The notes beneath the pieces are model-generated. The model worked only from the letters and a program-made list of their open reading frames with translations, had not been told where the DNA came from and made no database searches. From Candidatus Sumerlaeota bacterium (GTDB lineage Bacteria > Sumerlaeota > Sumerlaeia > JADFCT01), in assembly GCA_026398575.1 (NCBI GenBank), contig JAPLSP010000594.1, positions 1 through 9,260 on the forward strand: DNA of 9,260 nucleotides, given 5' to 3'. Made by a program: the position numbers and the translations under genes. Each line of letters opens with the position of its first letter. Position 1 is the first letter of the stretch. Below are positions 1-7,322 of the stretch, in pieces.

Positions 1-111
1 GCGGCTAACTTGGTTGCGAAGGTGGAATTAAAGCTATATCAACTTCCTTCCAATGGCGTGAATGATCCGGGACTGCAAATCTATAGAATAACAAGTAACT
101 GGACCGACTAA
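1..111 (+). pseudogene. Upstream part of the modular DNRLRE protein, ended by an in-frame TAA
   Basis: Reading the frame of the downstream gene back to position 1 gives [17 protein letters not shown] and onward to NWTD, then TAA at 109-111. The same peptide occurs in the second module starting at 1249, where the matching codon at 1357-1359 is TCA (Ser). One C-to-A change therefore separates an open from a closed frame. The gene clearly begins before the window. Either it is truncated here and the rest is a pseudogene fragment, or the TAA is a base-call error and 1-1908 is one open frame. The residues on both sides of the stop are well conserved with the second copy, which argues that the damage, if real, is recent. 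Confidence 0.7.
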
Positions 112-375
112 GGGATCACAAGCATCAATTATCCTACAAGCGAGTTTTATAAGTCAGCAGGAACAACATCATTGGGATGGAATACTTATGACCTAACGGG
201 CCTGTATAAGAATTGGCTAAATGGTGTTTGCACTAATTTTGGAATCGAACTGGTCGCGACACTGAATGATAACACAGTAAGGTGCATTGCCAGCGCGGAT
301 AACACGAGTTCGACCATCAGGCCAAAACTTGAGATTACGTTGAACGAACCGCCTGCGACGACGCCAACCCCGCAT
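1..375 (+). repeat. Intragenic direct repeat, copy 1 (DNRLRE module and start of linker)
   Basis: This stretch aligns without gaps to 1249-1623 at a constant offset of 1248 bases. Counting by eye gives roughly 29 differing bases, most of them at synonymous third codon positions. The left end is cut by the window edge. This copy includes the TAA at 109-111. Confidence 0.9.
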
Positions 376-1908
376 CCTACGCCGACATTGCGTCCAACGC
401 CAACGCCCGGTCCGACGCCAACACCTTCAGTATTGGCCTTAGCCCTCTGGAATTTCGATGATGGCAATGACGTTGTAGATGGCGGCCTGGTTACGTCGGC
501 GACCTTTATTGTTGGCGGCACGCTGGCGAACACATCCTTTACAAGCGGGAATCCAGCTTCCGGTTTCGCGCACTACAACACAGGGTGGGACACGGAGGCG
601 CCGGATCCCGCTCGTTCATGGATGATATCCCTGGATACGACGGGCTATCAAGACATCGCGTTGGAATTCGACGAACGGCGCTCGAACACTGGCCCGCTGT
701 CTTTTGTAGTTTATGTCAGCGGCAATGGAGGCGCGTCTTATACCACTGCGACTCTGCTGGTGCCAACGAATCTGGCTTTTGCGGCTACTCCAATGCATTT
801 ATTCGATTTCGCCTCCAAGACTATAATGAATAATAATCCGCAGACACGCATTCAAGTACGCGCCTATGGCGCATCTAACGCAATGGGGGCATGGCGCATA
901 GATAACATCCGCGTCACGGGCAGGGCATTCCACGGCCCCACGCCCACGCCGCAGCCAACTCTGTCGCCGACGCCAAGGCCCACAGCGAGCCCGACGCCCA
1001 ATGTAACGGCAACTCCGAGCCCCATACCGACAGCAAGCGCTTCCCCGACGCCAAGTCCTTCCGCATCACACACGCCTACACCTCTTCCGAGCATAGTCAT
1101 CATCCAACCAGGACCAAGCAACGGGAAGGACGCATACTTTGGAACTGTATATGCCCAGAGCGGAACATACAAGGATGAAGGCATGCTGGTAGGAGGTTGG
1201 GGTGATTTCTATTATGCATTCCTTCAGTTTGATCTGACCACCGCGCCTGCGGCTAACTTGGTTGCGAAGGTGGAATTAAAGCTATATCAACTTCCTTCCA
1301 ATGGCGTAAATGATCCAGGACTGCAAATCTACAGAATAACAAGTAACTGGACCGACTCAGGGATCACGAGCATCAATTATCCTACAAGCGAGTTCTATAA
1401 GGCTGCAGGAACAACATCATTGGGATGGAATACTTATGACCTAACGGGGCTTTATAAGAATTGGCTGAATGGCGATTGTACCAATTTTGGATTCGAACTG
1501 GTCGCGACACTAAATGATAACACGGTAAGGTGTATTGCCAGTGCGGATAACACAAGTGCGACCATCAGGCCAAAACTTGAAATCACATTGATCGAACCGC
1601 CTGAGATTACGCCAACCCCGCATGCGTCCCCAACGCCTCGACAATCCCCAACTCCGCAACCATCCGCAACGCCTACTCCTACAAATACACTGGAACTGCT
1701 TCGTGAGTATTTGGCCGGCAGAAGGATTCTGCCTCCTCAGAACTCGGATGCTAATGGCGACGGCCGGATTGATGCGGCTGATTTAATATGGATGCTGAAT
1801 CATCTCACAACTTCAACGATTCCATTGCAGGATCAAGGACAGATACCTGCGAAACGCCGCTGGATTGAGCTTCCTCTGAACCGAAACGGTACTTCTCGGG
1901 ACAGGTGA
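172..1908 (+). CDS. Modular secreted protein: DNRLRE/CBM96-like repeats, TP linkers, beta-sandwich domain, dockerin-like tail (C-terminal part)
   Basis: The stated start is a TTG inside a domain and is only the first usable codon after the TAA at 109-111. The native start lies outside the window. Domain order by nucleotide: end of DNRLRE/CBM96-like module 1 (to about 348); Thr-Pro linker (349-429); beta-sandwich domain beginning ALWNFDDGN and ending [10 protein letters not shown] (430-930); Thr/Ser-Pro linker (931-1089); full DNRLRE/CBM96-like module 2 (about 1093-1593), with the [21 protein letters not shown] and [17 protein letters not shown] blocks typical of that family; a third linker (1594-1689); and one EF-hand [13 protein letters not shown] (1747-1785), with calcium ligands at loop positions 1, 3, 5, 9 and 12, as in dockerin type I. 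A full dockerin has two such loops; only one is clear. A short basic tail follows. No catalytic domain is visible. The likely role is surface attachment, glycan binding or matrix structure. Confidence 0.75.
   Translation: MGWNTYDLTGLYKNWLNGVCTNFGIELVATLNDNTVRCIASADNTSSTIRPKLEITLNEPPATTPTPHPTPTLRPTPTPGPTPTPSVLALALWNFDDGNDVVDGGLVTSATFIVGGTLANTSFTSGNPASGFAHYNTGWDTEAPDPARSWMISLDTTGYQDIALEFDERRSNTGPLSFVVYVSGNGGASYTTATLLVPTNLAFAATPMHLFDFASKTIMNNNPQTRIQVRAYGASNAMGAWRIDNIRVTGRAFHGPTPTPQPTLSPTPRPTASPTPNVTATPSPIPTASASPTPSPSASHTPTPLPSIVIIQPGPSNGKDAYFGTVYAQSGTYKDEGMLVGGWGDFYYAFLQFDLTTAPAANLVAKVELKLYQLPSNGVNDPGLQIYRITSNWTDSGITSINYPTSEFYKAAGTTSLGWNTYDLTGLYKNWLNGDCTNFGFELVATLNDNTVRCIASADNTSATIRPKLEITLIEPPEITPTPHASPTPRQSPTPQPSATPTPTNTLELLREYLAGRRILPPQNSDANGDGRIDAADLIWMLNHLTTSTIPLQDQGQIPAKRRWIELPLNRNGTSRDR
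1249..1623 (+). repeat. Intragenic direct repeat, copy 2 (DNRLRE module and start of linker)
   Basis: This is the partner of 1-375 and has an intact frame. The module itself starts further left, near 1093, and that portion has no partner in the window only because copy 1 is cut by the edge. Both copies run into the same ACGCCAACCCCGCAT linker start (361 and 1609), after which the linkers diverge. Confidence 0.9.
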
Positions 1909-2277
1909 CAAATCATATTAAATGCATGCTCACCTTCTTGTGGGTCGCCTTCAACTGCCTCTGCGCCGCGTGCGTTACGGACGGCAGCGCGTCGCGATAC
2001 ATCTACGATTGCAGTAATCGCCGCGAGGGAAAGCGCGTGCTGCCTTCAGGCGAAACCTTTGAACAGGCCGTTCTCTATCTTTATTCTGGAAGATGACTGC
2101 AACGCCTCCGGCATCTATGCGATCGCCGACGCGCTTTTGAACAATGACGGCTCGGCGGAACGGCGCACGGGGAATATTTCTTGCACGGGGCGGGTCAACG
2201 GCGCTATCTCCTTCAACGGCTCGACGGACTGCGTCACAGTTCTCATATCTTAGCGCCATTCAGGTCTGCCATCGAAA
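1909..2277 (+). pseudogene. Decayed LamG-like (concanavalin-A-like) gene start, at least two frameshifts
   Basis: No intact gene fits this gap. In one frame (GTG at 1905 to a stop near 2096) the peptide begins with a hydrophobic stretch, LTFLWVAFNCLCAACV, and runs to GETFEQAVLYL. A second frame gives LFWKM (WKM at 2087-2095). A third, from about 2091, gives DDCNASGIYAIADAL and then TGRVNGAISFNGSTDCVTV (about 2184-2240), which resembles the LamG hallmark G-x-NGALSFDGSxDYVxV. From 2243 the WKM frame resumes as SYLSAIQVC. Stitched together as WKM-xCNAS...GSTDCVTV-SYLSAIQ, this looks like the first third of a LamG domain. The rest of the domain is absent, because the C26 gene starts at 2278. It is best read as a dead remnant. 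The LamG match rests on motif memory, not a search. Confidence 0.5.
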
Positions 2278-3072
2278 ATGAACAAACGTTCCTGCTGCTT
2301 CTTAACTCTGCTCCTCGCTGCCGCCTGCTGGGTCGGCTGCCTCGCCGGTCAGTCTTCCCCCAAAGATCATCCAGCCGCAGCCCCACTCGAAAGCCGATCC
2401 CGCAAGCCTCTCATCGGCATTGCAAGCCTCACCGATGGCAATTACGTCCGCGCGATCAGGGAATCGGGCGCCATCCCCGTGATCCTTCCCAATGCGGATG
2501 GCAACGCCGCCATGGTTGACGAGTATCTCAACAGGCTCGACGGCTTGCTGATGCCGGGCGGCCCTGACATTCCACCATCGGAGTGGAACGAGCAGCCCCA
2601 TCCCACCACCAAGGTTCTCGAGGATGACCGCTACCATTTCGAAAAGGCCCTTATCTCGGCGTGGATCAAACGAACCAGGAAACCACTTCTTGGAATTTGC
2701 CTTGGCAGTCAATGGATCAACGTCGCCCACGGAGGTTCACTCGTGCAGGATATCCCCTCGGAGTTCAGCGTGATCCATCGGGACACAACCCATTCCATCA
2801 CGCTCGAAGCCGGTTCCAGACTGGCCGGCATATTCGGAGAAACGACCTTCGAAGTAAACTCCCGCCATCATCAGGCAGTCCGCAAGCTGGGCGAAGGTCT
2901 CCGGATCGTGGCGAAGAGCCCTGAGGGCATCGTCGAAGCGACCGAAACCACCGATCCCAATCGCTTTCTCTTCGGGGTCCAATGGCACCCTGAAAAATTG
3001 TTCTTCACAGATCCCCGCCAGCAAAAGATCTTCAAAGCATTCATTGATGCCGCATCCCAGCATAACTCGTAA
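2278..3072 (+). CDS. Peptidase C26 / gamma-glutamyl hydrolase (PuuD-like class I glutamine amidotransferase fold), predicted lipoprotein
   Basis: The 264-residue protein has the full class I amidotransferase signature. The nucleophile Cys141 sits in LLGICLGSQ, and His237 and Glu239 sit in FGVQWHPEK. The family member PuuD hydrolyses gamma-glutamyl-GABA, and relatives cleave other gamma-glutamyl amides; the exact substrate cannot be read here. [30 protein letters not shown] and [14 protein letters not shown] also match the family. The unusual part is the N-terminus. Residues 1-24 ([21 protein letters not shown]) form a basic-hydrophobic signal with Cys17 or Cys21 as a possible lipidation site, so the enzyme is probably exported and membrane anchored rather than cytoplasmic. 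The start has only a weak upstream CAGG (2261-2264). The stop TAA abuts the GltS reading frame, indicating one transcript. Confidence 0.88.
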   Translation: MNKRSCCFLTLLLAAACWVGCLAGQSSPKDHPAAAPLESRSRKPLIGIASLTDGNYVRAIRESGAIPVILPNADGNAAMVDEYLNRLDGLLMPGGPDIPPSEWNEQPHPTTKVLEDDRYHFEKALISAWIKRTRKPLLGICLGSQWINVAHGGSLVQDIPSEFSVIHRDTTHSITLEAGSRLAGIFGETTFEVNSRHHQAVRKLGEGLRIVAKSPEGIVEATETTDPNRFLFGVQWHPEKLFFTDPRQQKIFKAFIDAASQHNS

Positions 3073-3074
3073 AT

Positions 3075-3078
3075 GGAG
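3075..3078 (+). promoter_or_regulatory. Ribosome binding site deciding the gltS start
   Basis: GGAG is followed by a six-base spacer and the ATG at 3085. The other in-frame ATG (3073) overlaps this site and has no purine-rich motif at a suitable distance, although coupled re-initiation from the upstream TAA at 3070-3072 could still use it. Confidence 0.55.
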
Positions 3079-3084
3079 TCATTC

Positions 3085-4326
3085 ATGTGGCAAGCAATGA
3101 TGCATCCCAACATGATCCATACCCTGGCCATTGCGGGCTTGGTGCTTCTTCTGGGCTATGGCGTACGTCGCCTGGTGCCCATGCTGTGCCGATACAATAT
3201 GCCAGCGCCGGTGGTGGGTGGACTGCTTGTGGCGTTGGGCATGCTTGGGGGCAACTCCGCCGGCCTCCCATTGCCCACATTCGATACTGCCCTGCGTCAA
3301 CCCCTGATGATCGCTTTCTTTACCGCCATGGGCTTTGGCGCCAGTTTGAAATTATTGCGCCGTGGCGGTCCCCAGGTGGGGATCTTCGTATTGCTGGCGG
3401 CGGGTTATGCGGTGCTGCAGAACATCGTCGGGATTCTGGCGGTGGCGCCTTTTGGCATGCCGCCCTTGATGGGGGTTATATGCGGCTCCGTGGCGTTGAC
3501 CGGAGGCCCTGCCACCGGAATGGCTTTTGCCGGTGATTTTGCCAAGGCCGGGGTGCCTGGGGCCGAGAGTCTGGTGATTGCCGCCGCCATGTTTGGCATT
3601 CTGGCAGGCGGAGTGTTCGGCGGTCCGCTCACCACCATGCTGGTGGATAGAGCCAAGCGTCGGCGCCAGAAACTGCAGGTGGGCCTGGTAACAGAGAGCG
3701 CCTTGAGCGCCGCCGAGGAGTTTCTGCCTGCGGAGAGTGACAGTGTTCCGTCTGCCGAGGATGCCGGCGCCTTTCGTTTGCTAAAAAATGTGGTGGCCAT
3801 TCTCGTCTGCATGTGGGCAGGGGCCGGGGTCAGTCACCTTATCTCGGGATCGGGTATCACCCTGCCGGCCTATATCGGCGCCATGATGGTGGCGGCTTTG
3901 GTCCGCAACCTGGACGACCTCACAGGTTGGTTGAAACTCTCACAGCGTGTCATTGATGATGTCGGATATGTGGCGCTCTCCCTTTTTTTGGCCATGGCCT
4001 TGATGACCCTGCGCTTGTGGGATTTGGGTGGCCTGATGCTGCCTTTGGTGGTGGTTTTGGTGGTCCAGGCAATCCTGGTCGCTTTGGCCTGCCGCTATGT
4101 GGTTTTTCGGGCGATGGGCAGTGATTATGAGGCGGCGGTGATGAGCGGAGGATTTTTCGGCTTCATGCTGGGCACCATGGCCAATGCCATGGCGGTTATG
4201 GAGGCTATCGTTGAACGTTACGGCAAGGCGCCGCGGGCTTATCTCGTGGTACCTGTAGTGGGCGTCTTTTTCATTGACGTCATCAACGGCGTCATCATCA
4301 CTATCTTCCTCAATATCATGCGCTAG
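3085..4326 (+). CDS. gltS: Sodium/glutamate symporter, GltS (ESS) family
   Basis: This is a very hydrophobic protein of 413 residues with about ten or more membrane segments, close to the usual GltS length of about 400. GltS imports glutamate with sodium. The two signatures of the inverted-repeat fold are present: LTGGPATGMAF (GGPATG at about residues 140-145; E. coli has a GGHGTG form, from memory) and GGFFGFMLGTMANAMAVME (about 355-373). A charged cytoplasmic loop with RAKRRRQK and an acidic Glu/Ser-rich stretch lies between the two halves. An ATG at 3073 directly follows the upstream TAA, but GGAG at 3075-3078 lies six bases before the ATG at 3085, so the latter is preferred. The gene is coupled to the C26 hydrolase. 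Its codons favour G in third position (GTG, TTG, GGC) more than the C26 gene does, so the two may have different histories. The His-to-Pro change in signature 1 leaves substrate choice open. Confidence 0.88.
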   Translation: MWQAMMHPNMIHTLAIAGLVLLLGYGVRRLVPMLCRYNMPAPVVGGLLVALGMLGGNSAGLPLPTFDTALRQPLMIAFFTAMGFGASLKLLRRGGPQVGIFVLLAAGYAVLQNIVGILAVAPFGMPPLMGVICGSVALTGGPATGMAFAGDFAKAGVPGAESLVIAAAMFGILAGGVFGGPLTTMLVDRAKRRRQKLQVGLVTESALSAAEEFLPAESDSVPSAEDAGAFRLLKNVVAILVCMWAGAGVSHLISGSGITLPAYIGAMMVAALVRNLDDLTGWLKLSQRVIDDVGYVALSLFLAMALMTLRLWDLGGLMLPLVVVLVVQAILVALACRYVVFRAMGSDYEAAVMSGGFFGFMLGTMANAMAVMEAIVERYGKAPRAYLVVPVVGVFFIDVINGVIITIFLNIMR

Positions 4327-4370
4327 GAGTCTGTCGGAGTACTCGATTATCCGAGGTTACCGACAGACTC
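4327..4370 (+). repeat. Perfect 11-bp inverted repeat immediately after gltS
   Basis: GAGTCTGTCGG at 4327-4337 is the exact reverse complement of CCGACAGACTC at 4360-4370. Inside, CTCG (4342-4345) can pair with CGAG (4352-4355) around an ATTATC loop, extending the hairpin across an internal bulge. It begins on the base after the gltS stop codon. On the + strand it is followed by TTGGAGAAAAAAAA, not by a T-run, so it is not a standard intrinsic terminator. It could be an mRNA 3'-end stabiliser, a REP/MITE-like palindrome or a weak terminator. Confidence 0.75.
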
Positions 4371-4383
4371 TTGGAGAAAAAAA

Positions 4384-4395
4384 ATGGCCAGTTGA
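4384..4395 (+). other. Three-codon mini-ORF with a good ribosome binding site
   Basis: TTGGAG (4371-4376) and a seven-base A-run precede ATG GCC AGT TGA, encoding Met-Ala-Ser-stop. It sits 32 bases ahead of the glycosidase start. It might be a translated minimal leader, the remnant of a gene start, or chance. No attenuator structure is evident. Confidence 0.25.
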
Positions 4396-4410
4396 TTCAG
4401 TAGCCTGCTC

Positions 4411-4415
4411 AGGAG
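4411..4415 (+). promoter_or_regulatory. Ribosome binding site of the GH2-like gene
   Basis: AGGAG lies 12 bases before the ATG at 4428. The spacing is a little long, but no nearer in-frame start exists. The ATG at 4419 is followed directly by TGA. Confidence 0.45.
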
Positions 4416-4427
4416 TTCATGTGACCG

Positions 4428-7322
4428 ATGACCGCAAAACAAAATACACTGCTGTTGCTTATCGTGTTGGGGAGCGTGATGAATGTTCCCAGCGCGACTG
4501 TTGACCTTCAGGAGAACATCCTCCCCCTCGCCGGTACCTGGCAGTTCCGGCTCGATCCCCAAAATGTCGGCGTCGAAAAGAAGTGGTTTTCGGAAAAGTT
4601 GGACGACTCGGTGACCCTGCCGGGCACAACCGACACCAACCAGAAAGGCGTGCTCAAAGACGAACAGGCTGTTGATCGCCTCTCGCGAGTCTGGTATTGG
4701 AAAGGTCCTGCCTGGTATCAGCGCGAGGTGGCTATCCCTGACGCCTGGAAAGGCAAGCGGACTATCCTGCTGCTGGAGCGGACCAAGAACACCCGGGTGT
4801 GGGTTGATGACAGGGATTGCGGCGCCGATGACACACTCAGCGCTCCGCAGGTTTTCGACCTGACTGCGGCCATCACGCCCGGCCGTCATACGATTACCGT
4901 CTTGGTGGATAACGCCAAACTGCCGCCTGTCGGTCCGTCGCACGCGGTGGATGAACGGACGCAGTCCAACTGGAACGGCATCATTGGCAAGATGGAGTTG
5001 CGCGCCACGGACCCGGTCTGGCTCGAAGAGACGCAGGTCTATCCGGACGTGGACAACCGGCAGGCGACGATCCGGGCGGTGGTGGGCAACATCACCGGCA
5101 AGGCCGCATCGGGACGGATTGTGATCTCGGGCAAGAGCTGGAACGCGCCGGCATCCGTCGCGTTCCCCGCTCAATCCGCGGACATCAGCGCCCCCAAAGA
5201 AAAGAACGAGATCACCCTCACCTACAAACTGGGGCAGGAAGCTCCGCTTTGGGACGAGTTCCACCCGGCCCTGATCCGTTTGGCGGTTTCGCTGGAGGCG
5301 AACGCCGGTGAAAAACACTATGGCGACGAACGCATCGTCAACTTCGGCATGCGCAAATTCGTCCGGGACAGCAAGCGCCTGACGATCAACGGGCGAACGG
5401 TCTTCCTGCGGGGCCGGACGGATTCCTGCAATTACCCCCTGACTGGCTATGCGCCGATGGACAAGGCAGAGTGGATTCGGCTGCTGAAGATTGAGCAATC
5501 CTACGGTCTCAACCACTGCCGGTTTCACTCGTGGTTCCCTCCGGAAGCGGCGCTGGAGGCGGCCGACGAACTGGGCATGTACCTGGCGCCGGAGCTGCCC
5601 AACAAGAGCAGCCGTTTCGGTTCGTTGAAAGAACGGGAGGCCGGCGAACGCTACAACGTGGATTTCCTTGAAGTGGATAGCGCCACCTCTCACACGCCGC
5701 TGGCGAAGTATCTGCTGCGCGAAGGGACTCTGATCTTCAATGCCTACGGCAACCATCCTTCGTTCGCCATGTTCACCCTCGGCAATGAACTGGGCCGCTC
5801 GCCGGCCATGTATCAGATGGTCGCCTATTTCAAGGAGATTGATCCCCGCCGGCTCTATGCCCAGGGGAGCAACAACATGCACTGGGCGCCCAGCTTTGCC
5901 GAGGGCGACGACTTCTGGGTAACCTGCAAGACGGGCAAAGATCTTCCTGTTCGTGGCGCGTTCTTCCCGGCGGATTATCCCTATGGCCACATAGACTACC
6001 GGCCGCCTTCGACGATGGTTGATTACAGCGCATCAATCAAGGATGTGCCGGCGCCCATCATCAGTCATGAAATGGGCGAGTTCGAAGTGACGCCCGACTT
6101 TAGTGAAATCCCCAAATACACAGGTGTGCTCAAAGCGCGAAACCTGGAGATATTCCGCCAGCGGTTGAAGGACGCCAACATGCTGGATCTGTCGCACGAC
6201 TTCATGCGAGCATCCGGCGCTCTGGCCGCCATTTGTCAGCGTGAGGACATCGAGGCCGCCTTGCGCACGCCCGGCTTCTCCGGTTTTCAATTGCTGGACC
6301 TGCAAGACTTTCCGGGGCAGGGGACGGCGCTGGTCGGGATGCTGAACGTGTTTATGGAGTCGAAGGGACTCATCGCGCCAGACAAGTGGCGGCAGTTTTG
6401 CTGCGAAACCGTCCCCCTGTTGCTGTTCGAGAAATTCACATGGACCACCGACGAAACCTTTACGGGGGAAATCAAGATCGCGCATTACGGCGCGGCCGAT
6501 ATCCCCAATGCCCGCGTGAGCTGGACCGTCTGCGGCAGCGAAGGTTCGGCGGTCGCGTCCGGCGCGCTGGGCCCGATGACGATCAAGCAGGGCGAAGTCT
6601 TTCCCGTCGGCTGGATGCGCGTCCCGCTAGACCGGTTCAAGGCGCCGAAGAAGTTGACAGTCACAGCGGCCATTGAGGGAACCTCGTATCGCAACGGGTA
6701 TGATATCTGGGTCTATCCGCCGAAGGCCGATACGAGCGCGCCCGGGAATGTTCTGATCACCGGACGCTTGGACGCAGCGGCGCAAAAGCATCTGAACGGC
6801 GGCGGCAAGGTTCTGTTGTTTCCCCGGCATGACGAACTCAAGCACTGCGTGAAGGGCGCCTTCCAGACCGACTTCTGGTGCTGGCCGATGTTCGCGAAAG
6901 GCGCCATAGCGCGCGGGATCGAACCGGCGCCGGGCACCCAAGGCTTCCTTTGCGACCCGAAGCACCCGACGCTGGCGGACTTCCCGACCGAGTTTCACAG
7001 CAACTGGCAGTGGTGGCGCCTGGTGAAGAACGCCCGGCCGATCATCCTCGACGAGACCCCGGCAGACTATCGCCCGATCATCCATGTCATTGACAACTTT
7101 GCCCGCAATCACAAGCTGGGCCTGCTTTTTGAAAGCCGGGTTAGCCAGGGCAAACTGCTGGTCTGCGCGAGCGACCTGCCGGCCCTTCAGGCGCATCCCG
7201 AGGCGCGTCAACTGATGCACAGCCTGTTGCGGTATATTGATTCCCCGGCCTTCGCGCCCCAGGCGGAACTGGATGCTGGGCTGTTGAAGAAACTGTTGCC
7301 TGGAAAAGTGGTCAGCCATTAG
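4428..7322 (+). CDS. Secreted GH2-like (clan GH-A) glycoside hydrolase
   Basis: The protein has 964 residues with a signal peptide (hydrophobic residues about 8-23, possible cleavage after VPSA). Order: a GH2 sugar-binding jelly roll opening with LPLAGTWQFRLDP (from about residue 33) and containing WYQREVAIPDAWKG; an Ig-like domain (about 190-305); and a TIM barrel from about 306, marked by TINGRTVFLRG and LNHCRFHSWFPPEAALEAADELGM. The proton donor is predicted as Glu454 in TLGNELG, and the nucleophile as Glu548 in IISHEMGEF. Their spacing of 94 residues is similar to that in beta-glucuronidase. A block typical of one GH2-like clade follows: YTGVLKARNLEIFRQ, ALRTPGFSGFQLLDLQDFPGQG. About 300 residues then form a beta-rich and GATase-like C-terminus (VLITGRLDAAAQKHLNGGGK). 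Substrate and CAZy subfamily cannot be fixed by eye; galactosidase, glucuronidase and related activities are all possible. The enzyme acts outside the cytoplasm and probably works with the GH95 enzyme downstream. Confidence 0.88.
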   Translation: MTAKQNTLLLLIVLGSVMNVPSATVDLQENILPLAGTWQFRLDPQNVGVEKKWFSEKLDDSVTLPGTTDTNQKGVLKDEQAVDRLSRVWYWKGPAWYQREVAIPDAWKGKRTILLLERTKNTRVWVDDRDCGADDTLSAPQVFDLTAAITPGRHTITVLVDNAKLPPVGPSHAVDERTQSNWNGIIGKMELRATDPVWLEETQVYPDVDNRQATIRAVVGNITGKAASGRIVISGKSWNAPASVAFPAQSADISAPKEKNEITLTYKLGQEAPLWDEFHPALIRLAVSLEANAGEKHYGDERIVNFGMRKFVRDSKRLTINGRTVFLRGRTDSCNYPLTGYAPMDKAEWIRLLKIEQSYGLNHCRFHSWFPPEAALEAADELGMYLAPELPNKSSRFGSLKEREAGERYNVDFLEVDSATSHTPLAKYLLREGTLIFNAYGNHPSFAMFTLGNELGRSPAMYQMVAYFKEIDPRRLYAQGSNNMHWAPSFAEGDDFWVTCKTGKDLPVRGAFFPADYPYGHIDYRPPSTMVDYSASIKDVPAPIISHEMGEFEVTPDFSEIPKYTGVLKARNLEIFRQRLKDANMLDLSHDFMRASGALAAICQREDIEAALRTPGFSGFQLLDLQDFPGQGTALVGMLNVFMESKGLIAPDKWRQFCCETVPLLLFEKFTWTTDETFTGEIKIAHYGAADIPNARVSWTVCGSEGSAVASGALGPMTIKQGEVFPVGWMRVPLDRFKAPKKLTVTAAIEGTSYRNGYDIWVYPPKADTSAPGNVLITGRLDAAAQKHLNGGGKVLLFPRHDELKHCVKGAFQTDFWCWPMFAKGAIARGIEPAPGTQGFLCDPKHPTLADFPTEFHSNWQWWRLVKNARPIILDETPADYRPIIHVIDNFARNHKLGLLFESRVSQGKLLVCASDLPALQAHPEARQLMHSLLRYIDSPAFAPQAELDAGLLKKLLPGKVVSH

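Noticed and set aside
172..174. TTG as the true start of the modular protein
   Set aside because: It falls inside a conserved module that continues upstream in frame, with no signal peptide. It is only the first start-like codon after the TAA.
349..429. Thr-Pro coding repeats as a satellite or CRISPR-like array
   Set aside because: The ACGCC/CCAACG units are irregular, in frame and translate to a TP linker. They have no constant repeat length and no spacers.
1905..2096. Independent 63-residue Cys-rich protein starting at the GTG overlapping the previous stop
   Set aside because: The N-terminal hydrophobic stretch is suggestive, but the frame ends just where LamG-like coding continues in other frames, so a broken gene start explains it better.
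4327..4384. Rho-independent terminator after gltS
   Set aside because: The stem is strong, but the following bases are TTGGAG and an A-run. There is no U-tract on the + strand RNA, and on the minus strand the T-run precedes the stem.
4419..4424. ATG-TGA start-stop at the GH2-like ribosome binding site
   Set aside because: The ATG is only three bases from AGGAG, too close for normal initiation, and nothing else supports it.
4347..5990. 547-codon open frame on the minus strand
   Set aside because: It lies antisense to the GH2-like gene, whose domains and catalytic motifs are unmistakable. The translated antisense product is Arg/Gly/Val-rich with no recognisable domain, typical of a mirror frame in GC-rich coding DNA.
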